DNA from: Halobacillus aidingensis
GTDB lineage: Bacteria > Bacillota > Bacilli > Bacillales > Halobacillaceae
NCBI RefSeq assembly: GCF_900104185.1
Contig: NZ_FNIZ01000004.1
Coordinates: 160,656-224,655, forward strand
Direction: 5' to 3'
Length of the DNA: 64,000 nucleotides
In this document: one piece after another, positions 58,317 through 64,000 of the stretch
How the letters are laid out: each line of letters begins with the position of its first letter
How positions within the stretch are numbered: position 1 is the stretch's first letter
The notes under the pieces: model-generated
Told to the model about the DNA's origin: nothing
The model's input: only the letters and a program-made list of their open reading frames with translations
Databases searched by the model: none
Program-made: the position numbers and the translations under genes

Positions 58317-59285
58317 TTAAATAGACAGCCTCCCTGACAACTCGTACATACCTTCATCAATTTGAGACGTTTGTGAAAAGACATCATCAAATATGTAGCT
58401 CACAGGCGTATTGTTTTTAAGACCGACGACCTTGCCAGATTCTTTCGCGAGTAGCAGATCAATCGCATATGCACCTAACCGACTGGCCAGCACTCGGTCT
58501 CTCGCAGTTGGAGCTCCCCCACGCTGCGTATGGCCTAGAACGGTGACGCGGGATTCAATCCCTGCTTCTTCTTTCAACTTGGTGTTGAGATCGATTCCAC
58601 TCACACCACTACCTTCCGCTACAATGATGATACTGTACCTTTTGTCTCGAGAAGGTCCACTTTTAATCTGTTCAAAAATGGTGTTGATGTCCTCTTTTTT
58701 CTCAGGAATCAAAATATTCTCTGCTCCACCGGCAAGCCCCGACCATAACGCCAGGTTCCCTGTATCTCTTCCCATCACTTCAATGATTGATGATTTTTCA
58801 TGGGAAGATGCCGTATCACGAATACGATCAATATAATCAATGATTGTATTTAACCCTGTATCAAAGCCGATGGCCTCAGCCACACCCGGGATATCATTAT
58901 CGATCGTGGCCGGGATGCCGATACATGGAAAGTTCTTTTTTTGCAATGAAGCAGCAATTGATAAGTCTTCTATTCCGCCAATCACAACTAAGGAATCGAT
59001 TCCTTGTTTGTGCAGTTTTTCGATGGCTTTCTCCTGACCTGCATCCGTGTGAATTTCATCACATGTGTAGGATTGCAGGATCGTTCCTCCGCGTTGAATA
59101 ATAGAGCCCACGGATGATGCATCCATTTTCTCCAACGTTTCATTCAATAGGCCTTGAAAACCATACTTGATTCCAACCATTTCAACGCCGTAATAGATTC
59201 CTGACCTTACGACTGATCGTATGGCTGCGTTCATTCCGGGAGCATCAGCTCCACTCGTCAACACACCGATTCTATCCATCGTCAT
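58317..59285 (-). CDS. 6-phosphofructokinase (PfkA) paralog with altered active site
   Basis: 322 residues, full-length PfkA fold and closely alignable to Bacillus Pfk over its length (T-I-D-N-D-I-P-G, I-G-F-D-T-x-L-N-T, V-T-V-L-G-H-T-Q-R-G-G-A-P-T-A and D-R-V-L-A-S-R-L-G-A). Several catalytic positions are changed: the ATP loop G-G-D-G-S reads G-G-I-E-D near 103-107 (Asp103 lost), Arg72 (T-A-R-C) is Thr, Arg162 (S-H-E-R) is Lys, and the first loop G-G-D-S-P-G is G-A-D-A-P-G. The base D127/D129 (T-I-D-N-D) is kept. A normal ATP-PFK activity is doubtful; it may use another donor or sugar phosphate, or be regulatory. Monocistronic. Confidence 0.85.
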   Translation of the reverse strand: MTMDRIGVLTSGADAPGMNAAIRSVVRSGIYYGVEMVGIKYGFQGLLNETLEKMDASSVGSIIQRGGTILQSYTCDEIHTDAGQEKAIEKLHKQGIDSLVVIGGIEDLSIAASLQKKNFPCIGIPATIDNDIPGVAEAIGFDTGLNTIIDYIDRIRDTASSHEKSSIIEVMGRDTGNLALWSGLAGGAENILIPEKKEDINTIFEQIKSGPSRDKRYSIIIVAEGSGVSGIDLNTKLKEEAGIESRVTVLGHTQRGGAPTARDRVLASRLGAYAIDLLLAKESGKVVGLKNNTPVSYIFDDVFSQTSQIDEGMYELSGRLSI

Positions 59286-59471
59286 CACTCACTTTCCTAC
59301 GAATCAACACTATATATTCTATACCCTTCCAATGCCTGCCACAAGTCGGCCTTCTTCACCAATAAAGCAATGGTATGAGTTTTGAGGGAGGCCCAACGCC
59401 TCCAGCCATAGAATAACCTTATCCCAAACCGTTCATAATGAAACTAATGACAGGTAAAGGAGGGATTAGGA

Positions 59472-59594
59472 ATGAAATCGAAAGCCCAAATTTCCAAAGA
59501 AAAAAGAAGTACATTAACCAAAGCACAAGAAGTAAGGTTCCAGCAAGAATTTAAACGAGCGAATAAAATCGTAGAAAACACAAGAATGAAGTAA
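59472..59594 (+). CDS. 40-residue basic protein, YfhE-like
   Basis: M-K-S-K-A-Q-I-S-K-E-K-R-S-T-L-T-K-A-Q-E, then V-R-F-Q-Q-E-F-K-R-A-N-K-I-V-E-N-T-R-M-K. Lys/Arg/Gln-rich, one helix likely. AAAGGAGGG lies 7 nt before the ATG, and a strong terminator follows the stop. The L-T/S-x-A-Q-E-V-x-x-x-x-E-F-K-x-A pattern resembles the small YfhE proteins of Bacillus, whose role is unknown. Confidence 0.65.
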   Translation: MKSKAQISKEKRSTLTKAQEVRFQQEFKRANKIVENTRMK

Positions 59595-59627
59595 TGGTCC
59601 TTACAGCGGTCTTCCCCTTACTGTCAT

Positions 59628-59676
59628 AAGAAAACACCCAGCACTGCCATCCTTGGGGCAGTGCTGGGTGTTTCAT
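59628..59676. terminator. Strong bidirectional terminator
   Basis: Stem AAACACCCAGCACTGCC / GGCAGTGCTGGGTGTTT (17 bp), followed by CATTTTG and, on the other strand, TCTTATG. It lies between the 40-residue gene and the convergent oxygenase gene. Confidence 0.85.
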
Positions 59677-59713
59677 TTTGTTTAAATACGTCATTTTCTC
59701 TCTGTCGCTTTCC

Positions 59714-60349
59714 TTACCTATACTGTTTTCTCCGTACCCACATCGTCGCTGCCCATTTTTCTCCGATTGAGACGGGAGAGCCGCCGTGCAGGGTCCGTTC
59801 ATTGATTACAGGGTCGGAATAAAAATATTCGAAATAGACCCCCATGCCTTTTTGAGGAGAGACAGATAAATTCATGTTCGGGAAGTACGTTTCCCCACCC
59901 TCTTCCACATCGTTCAAGTAAAGTACAAGCGTGCTGATTCTCGGGTTGTTCATTGCCTGGACCTTCGATTTAAAATAGTCATAATGCGCTTTATATTCTT
60001 GGCCTTGTTTATAATTCAAGATGTGAAGTCCTTCTCCATGTTCAACGGGTACATTCATAATGTGCGCCAACCGCTTTTCAATGCGGGTGGTAATATCATC
60101 CTCAGGCAAAAATGTGCTACTGCTCGTCCGAATGTTGCTCACTTCATGACGCGACCCGATTTTCGATCGGTTCATCCGATTTTTAGAAAGACGGATAAGC
60201 TCGTCACATTCGGCATCACTGATGACGTTACCCAATATAGCAATCTTAGGATCTTCCATTTTGGCAATGATCGTAATCTCGCGGTCTTCTGTCATAATCC
60301 TGTTGCCCTTGTGGTCAAAGATGGAAGCTTCTTTCACTGTTAATGTCAA
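59714..60349 (-). CDS. 2-oxoglutarate/Fe(II)-dependent oxygenase, prolyl-4-hydroxylase-like
   Basis: 211 residues. Iron ligands H-x-D in K-A-H-Y-D-Y-F near 120 and distal His in R-T-L-H-G-G-S-P-V near 186, with the 2-oxoglutarate-binding Lys in G-E-K-W-A-A about ten residues later. N-I-R-T-S-S-S-T-F-L near 72 is also typical of bacterial P4H proteins such as that of B. anthracis, which hydroxylate proline in collagen-like or elongation-factor substrates. No collagen-like gene is seen in this window. The start is TTG 60349 after AGAGGTTG; GTG 60337 is an alternative. Confidence 0.88.
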   Translation of the reverse strand: MTLTVKEASIFDHKGNRIMTEDREITIIAKMEDPKIAILGNVISDAECDELIRLSKNRMNRSKIGSRHEVSNIRTSSSTFLPEDDITTRIEKRLAHIMNVPVEHGEGLHILNYKQGQEYKAHYDYFKSKVQAMNNPRISTLVLYLNDVEEGGETYFPNMNLSVSPQKGMGVYFEYFYSDPVINERTLHGGSPVSIGEKWAATMWVRRKQYR

Positions 60350-60548
60350 CTTTTCATCAACCTCTTCTTATTTTAATAAAACGCTTTCAAATAAACGGAT
60401 ATCCTTGAAGAAGATCGGATATGAGAAATATCTTACCACCTTTTTATGATTTATTCCTGAGTTTTTATAAAAATTACAAAATTGTTCACAAATGACAAAT
60501 TGTTTACTATTTTTATTTATCTGACCCCCAAAGAATGGTTGATTTTAT

Positions 60549-60602
60549 TAAAAAAACACTACCCCTTCACGTCTTCCACATTGTAAGGAGATAGTGTTTT
60601 TA
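60549..60602 (-). terminator. Terminator of the cupin gene
   Basis: Long imperfect stem AAAAACACTA / TAGTGTTTTT with inner CCTT/AAGG pairing; the minus strand ends in TTTTTTT. Confidence 0.7.
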
Positions 60603-60618
60603 CCTACCCAAGATTAAA

Positions 60619-61419
60619 CTACTGCATCTTTTTACTTTGTTGAAGAAGCTTGGATTTTCCTGTCCTTTCCCATTCTTCTACTGTTTCATAGGCTTTTTCA
60701 GGAGTATATCCCTTCCCTACAAGCAATCCCATTAAGATGAACTCTTGAAGGATGTGCGTAGCATTGATCCCTCTTTTAACGTCTTCTAACCCTTCATTCA
60801 CCAAGTATTCCGTGTACTTCACCCATTCGTCTGGAGTTTTACCATAAACAAGGGTATTTCCATTTCCTTGACCGTTGTCTTCTTCCGCAGTCATCGCTTC
60901 TGCTTTGGTTGCATGAACCGTACCAAATGGATGATTAGGAGGGGCGTATATCGAATAGAGTTTAAGTGGCGTATCACCTGTATTGGTTACATTATGCCAT
61001 GTTCCAGCAGGGATCATGATGGCGTCATCATCATAAACATTTCTTTCAAAACTTAAATCATTTTTATTCTCGCCCATTTGAACAATCCCCTGCCCCTGTT
61101 CAATACGTAGGAACTGATCGACATTTGGATGCACTTCTAACCCAATATCACCACCTGGGGGGATACTCATTAAGGTTACTTGTAAGTTTGATCCTGTCCA
61201 TAAAGCCGTCCGATAGGTTTGATTTTGCTTCGTCGCTTCATTGATATCTATGACGAATGGACTGGGTCCATAATCTTTTGCCATCAACCTGTTATAGTAA
61301 TAAGATCCATATGCTTGGTTAGGAACAGGCCCAGGCCAATAACCCGCAGAACTTCTGTAGCCATATGCCGGATGATTCACATAATATGGATATTGATGCG
61401 TGTAGGGTCCCACATACAT
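60619..61419 (-). CDS. Cupin-domain protein with Tyr/Pro-rich N-terminus
   Basis: 266 residues. The first 45 are rich in Tyr, Pro and Gly (Y-T-H-Q-Y-P-Y-Y-V-N-H-P-A-Y-G-Y), a composition usual for spore-coat crosslinked proteins. Residues about 55-165 form one cupin barrel: motif 1 with P-P-G-G-D-I-G-L-E-V-H-P-N-V-D-Q-F-L (G-x5-H-x-H-like, second His replaced), motif 2 with P-A-G-T-W-H-N-V. A helical C-terminus follows (E-F-I-L-M-G-L-L-V-G-K-G-Y-T-P). It resembles the Bacillaceae cupin proteins found in spores. A coat role is inferred from composition. Confidence 0.78.
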   Translation of the reverse strand: MYVGPYTHQYPYYVNHPAYGYRSSAGYWPGPVPNQAYGSYYYNRLMAKDYGPSPFVIDINEATKQNQTYRTALWTGSNLQVTLMSIPPGGDIGLEVHPNVDQFLRIEQGQGIVQMGENKNDLSFERNVYDDDAIMIPAGTWHNVTNTGDTPLKLYSIYAPPNHPFGTVHATKAEAMTAEEDNGQGNGNTLVYGKTPDEWVKYTEYLVNEGLEDVKRGINATHILQEFILMGLLVGKGYTPEKAYETVEEWERTGKSKLLQQSKKMQ

Positions 61420-61587
61420 TTTCTCAAATCCCTTCCCATTTGTTGATTTATCCTATGTACGGAAAGAGAAGAGTGTCCTTGATGTATGGTTTTGTAATGA
61501 ATGACACCATTTCCTCTGATACACAATGGCACTCACTGACTGCCCTAGATGGGGTGAAACTAAATGAATATCCTACACTTCCTCAAT

Positions 61588-61639
61588 AAAAAAAGCCTGC
61601 CTCCTTATGCTAATGGGTTCACACAAAGAGAGGCAAGCA
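61588..61639 (-). terminator. Terminator of topB
   Basis: Stem GCTTGCCTC / GAGGCAGGC (one G-T) with a loop of about 25 nt, then TTTTTTTATT on the minus strand. Confidence 0.75.
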
Positions 61640-61651
61640 CGAATAACATGT

Positions 61652-63799
61652 CTAACTTTTTTCTTCCGCTTTCTTCTTAAAATCGAATTTGATTTTGAAA
61701 TCTTCATCCAGTGTTAAAGCCGTACTGAACGTTTTCTTTCCTTTAAACCCTTTCAACACCTTCGTCCGTTTCTTCTCGCAAAGCGTTTTAATCATATTTG
61801 CACTCAGCGATTTCCCTGCCAATCTTTTTGGAAAGCTCACCTTACATCCATTTTTGTATTCGGAACAAGCATAAAATTTGTAACGGTCCATGATGGAGCC
61901 CGTCTGACATGCCGGACATTTGGCGATCGGCTGGTTCCACTTCTTCTTCTCGCCAGTATTTCGGATTTGAACCTGTTGAATGGAATCAGGAGTCTCTTGG
62001 ATCAGTTTTTCAATAAACTGACTCGTCTGTTTGATGAATGTTTGTTTCGATCCTTCTCCGCTTCCGATTTTCTTCAAATACGATTCCCATTTGGCGGTCA
62101 TGGACGGGCTCGATAACAGCGTCCCTTCAATGGCCTCACAAAGCGTGATTCCTTTGGCCGTGACGTAGACATTGTTCTTTTTCACTTCAATGTATTTTTG
62201 CGCCTTGATCGTTTCAATGATGCTTGAGCGGGTGGCTTCAGTACCGAGACCTTCGACTTCTTTCAGGATCTCCACGTCTTCCTCGTCATCCATTAGCTTT
62301 CCACACGTTTTCATCATGTTGATCAGCTGTCCTTCGGTGTACGGTTTCGGCGGCTGCGTCATACTTTCTTTTATATGAAGGCGTGCGCCTACCTCTTCCC
62401 CTTTTTGGACATTCGGAAGAAGTGCATCTTTATCGTATTTCGCTTTGGACGGCTTAGGAAAAAGCTCTTTCCATCCTTGATGCACTTCCCTCCTGCCTGT
62501 CGATTTGAAAGGCAGGTCATGAACATGTGTGAAAATGGTCGTTTCTTCGTACACGTAATCGCTATGGAACATCGCGAGCGTCGTAGCCAAGACCTCTGTA
62601 TAAATGTTGCGTTCCTCACGGCTCAGCCCATTCAGCTTCTTTTCCGTTGGGATGGACTTCGTCGGGATGATAGCATAGTGCTCCTGAACTTTCTTGCTGT
62701 CCACATACCGCTTTCTAGGTTTCAAAGAGATAGGTGTGAAAGAAACGTTCAGCGTATCCTGGTAGGACTTCAAGTTGTTCACTACATAAGAGAATTCGCT
62801 TTCCGTGATGTAATTACAGTCAGTCCTCGGATAGGAGACTAGTTTTTTCTCATAGAGTTTTTGCATCGTCTTCAGCACCTGCGATGGTGTGTACTTCCAG
62901 CGTCTGTTCGCAACACTTTGCAACGTGGACAGCGAATGCAGTTTCGGTGATTTTTGATGTTTGGTCTTTTTGTCGACCCGTTGGACCATTCCTGTATGGT
63001 CTTCTTTTTCTTTCAGCCCATGCTTCTCCATCAGCGCCTGAACCTTAGCTTTATCCTTTTCCTTAATTTCCACTAAACCCTTATAGGAACCTGTCTCTGA
63101 TTGAAAAAGTCCTTCGATTTGATAGAAAGGCTCGGACACAAAGTTCTCAATCTCCTTGTGTCTCTGGTAGATCAAGTAGACCGTAGGCGACTGCACCCGG
63201 CCGATGGACAGATAGCTTCCAAAGCCTTTCTTCTGTAAATGTAAGGTGAACAGGCGGCTGGCGTTGATCCCTACCATCCAATCACTAATTTGACGGGCCT
63301 TCGCTTCATCAAACATCCGCAGATCTTTTTCATTGTTTTGTAGATTCTTAAATCCTTTACGCACTTCATCCTTCTCAAGAGAATTGATCCACAAGCGGCG
63401 AACCGGCTTCCCTTTCACGCCTGTTAAACGGAGAATGCTGTAGAAAATGTTCGAACCTTCCCGGTCGACATCGGCAGCATTCACTAGCACGTCTGCTTGT
63501 TGGAACAAACGCTTGACCTCTTTAAACTGCTCCCACTTCCCTTTCGACACTTTTTCAAGAAATCGATCAGGTACAATCGGCAGTTGATCAAGCTTCCATC
63601 TCTTCCACTCCGGTTTATAGTCATGCGGTTCTTTCAATTCCACCAAATGACCGACGCCCCATGTTATCGTCGCCCCGTTCGGGAAGGTATCATCTGGTTT
63701 TAGAACAATATATGTTTTCGTCTTTTCCTGTATTGTAAAAGCCTCTGCATATGCTTTTGCCTGAGAGGGTTTTTCGGCTAAGATGACCACTCGTGTCAT
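61652..63799 (-). CDS. topB: DNA topoisomerase III
   Basis: 715 residues. TOPRIM with I-L-A-E-K-P-S near 6-12 and A-A-D-V-D-R-E-G near 105-112; catalytic Tyr in V-S-Y-P-R-T-D near 315; I-G-R-V-Q-S-P-T-V near 200. A zinc-ribbon-like C-terminus has C-P-A-C near 625 and C-S-E-Y-K-N-G-C near 642. In DREGE of most family members the last acid is Ser here (D-R-E-G-S-N), as in a subset of Bacillaceae TopB proteins. It relaxes and decatenates DNA with one strand cut at a time. ATG 63799 follows GAAGGGAGTGGGAG. Confidence 0.93.
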   Translation of the reverse strand: MTRVVILAEKPSQAKAYAEAFTIQEKTKTYIVLKPDDTFPNGATITWGVGHLVELKEPHDYKPEWKRWKLDQLPIVPDRFLEKVSKGKWEQFKEVKRLFQQADVLVNAADVDREGSNIFYSILRLTGVKGKPVRRLWINSLEKDEVRKGFKNLQNNEKDLRMFDEAKARQISDWMVGINASRLFTLHLQKKGFGSYLSIGRVQSPTVYLIYQRHKEIENFVSEPFYQIEGLFQSETGSYKGLVEIKEKDKAKVQALMEKHGLKEKEDHTGMVQRVDKKTKHQKSPKLHSLSTLQSVANRRWKYTPSQVLKTMQKLYEKKLVSYPRTDCNYITESEFSYVVNNLKSYQDTLNVSFTPISLKPRKRYVDSKKVQEHYAIIPTKSIPTEKKLNGLSREERNIYTEVLATTLAMFHSDYVYEETTIFTHVHDLPFKSTGRREVHQGWKELFPKPSKAKYDKDALLPNVQKGEEVGARLHIKESMTQPPKPYTEGQLINMMKTCGKLMDDEEDVEILKEVEGLGTEATRSSIIETIKAQKYIEVKKNNVYVTAKGITLCEAIEGTLLSSPSMTAKWESYLKKIGSGEGSKQTFIKQTSQFIEKLIQETPDSIQQVQIRNTGEKKKWNQPIAKCPACQTGSIMDRYKFYACSEYKNGCKVSFPKRLAGKSLSANMIKTLCEKKRTKVLKGFKGKKTFSTALTLDEDFKIKFDFKKKAEEKS

Positions 63800-63879
63800 G
63801 GTCTCCCACTCCCTTCATTGAACCCCAAGAGTACTATGGGATGAAGCTTAAAGCAAGGGTTTGACGTAGTTCTCTTGTT

Positions 63880-64000
63880 CTTTGGCGTGATGCGCTTGAC
63901 CTTTTGGGCGGGTTGCTCTCCCTTTGGCACGACTCGCTCTCTCTTTGGCGCGACTCGTTCTTCCTTTGGCGCGACTTGCTCTCTCTTTGGCGCGACTCGC
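63880..64000. repeat. 21-bp tandem repeat array, locus 2, continuing past the window edge
   Basis: Five complete units and a sixth cut by the end of the window, starting at 63880, 63901, 63922, 63943, 63964 and 63985. Consensus CTTTGGCGCGACTCGCTCTCT; the first two units are diverged and the later ones nearly identical. The gap 63800-64000 shows no gene; the array lies about 80 bp upstream of the topB start. The same core is found at 23728-23811. Confidence 0.9.

Noticed and set aside
61365..61589. 74-codon plus-strand frame in the gap upstream of the cupin gene
   Set aside because: No ribosome site, overlaps the cupin 5' end, and composition does not look protein-like.
1..64000. CRISPR arrays, rRNA, tRNA, insertion sequences and prophage genes
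   Set aside because: None found: no regularly spaced repeat/spacer pattern, no transposase or integrase motifs, and no tRNA-like cloverleaf was noticed by eye. A tRNAscan or Rfam run would settle the RNA genes.

Overview
The window looks like chromosome of an endospore-forming, probably halotolerant Bacillaceae bacterium of the Halobacillus/Virgibacillus type. The evidence is by-eye low G+C, strong AGGAGG-type ribosome sites, spore proteins (CotY/CotZ-like, Spo0M, four SPOCS-domain paralogs), an LtaS lipoteichoic acid synthase, sigma-B-like promoters and acidic proteins plus a BCCT osmolyte carrier. The genus is an inference. No rRNA, tRNA, CRISPR array, transposase or prophage was seen.

Layout. 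0-4 kb: edge-truncated BCCT transporter, a membrane protein, a lipoprotein, a VOC protein and a ZIP metal transporter. 4.3-8.4 kb: cluster of four SPOCS/CsxC-like spore-surface genes. 8.5-9.05 kb: two adjacent palindromic repeat modules. 9.1-10.7 kb: a chromosomal ParM-like actin plus small ParR-like adaptor. 10.8-19.4 kb: CotZ-like coat protein, small hypotheticals, a yjlC-ndh operon whose ndh carries a large internal deletion, aldo/keto reductase, P450, TspO-related protein and class I aldolase. 19.4-29.1 kb: cadCA-type metal resistance, DUF3231 protein, an MMPL exporter with a secreted heptad-repeat partner and divergent TetR gene, and two small membrane proteins. 29.2-32.1 kb: Mn ABC importer behind an MntR-like box. 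32.2-34.8 kb: PadR/HAAS pair and small enzymes. 34.9-35.5 kb: the two palindromic modules again, in inverted order. 35.5-43.6 kb: LtaS, FAD monooxygenase, YhfK-like protein, YflT-type stress protein, Spo0M, DUF454 and DUF1456 proteins.

43.8-49.8 kb is a sugar regulon: LacI regulator, MalE/F/G-type ABC importer without its own ATPase, and a GH13 alpha-glucosidase, with four cre/LacI-like operators. 49.9-56.8 kb is a galactitol-type PTS operon: PRD regulator, IIA, two tandem IIB copies, IIC, two zinc dehydrogenases and a 56-codon gene between them, under a candidate cre site. 57-64 kb holds AlaX, an odd phosphofructokinase paralog, a 40-aa protein, a 2-oxoglutarate oxygenase, a cupin and TopB.

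The items most worth following are the composite inverted palindromic repeats that bracket about 26 kb, a 21-bp tandem repeat family present at two loci, the NDH-2 internal deletion, the PfkA paralog lacking its ATP-loop aspartate, and the ParM/ParR-like pair placed among spore-coat genes.
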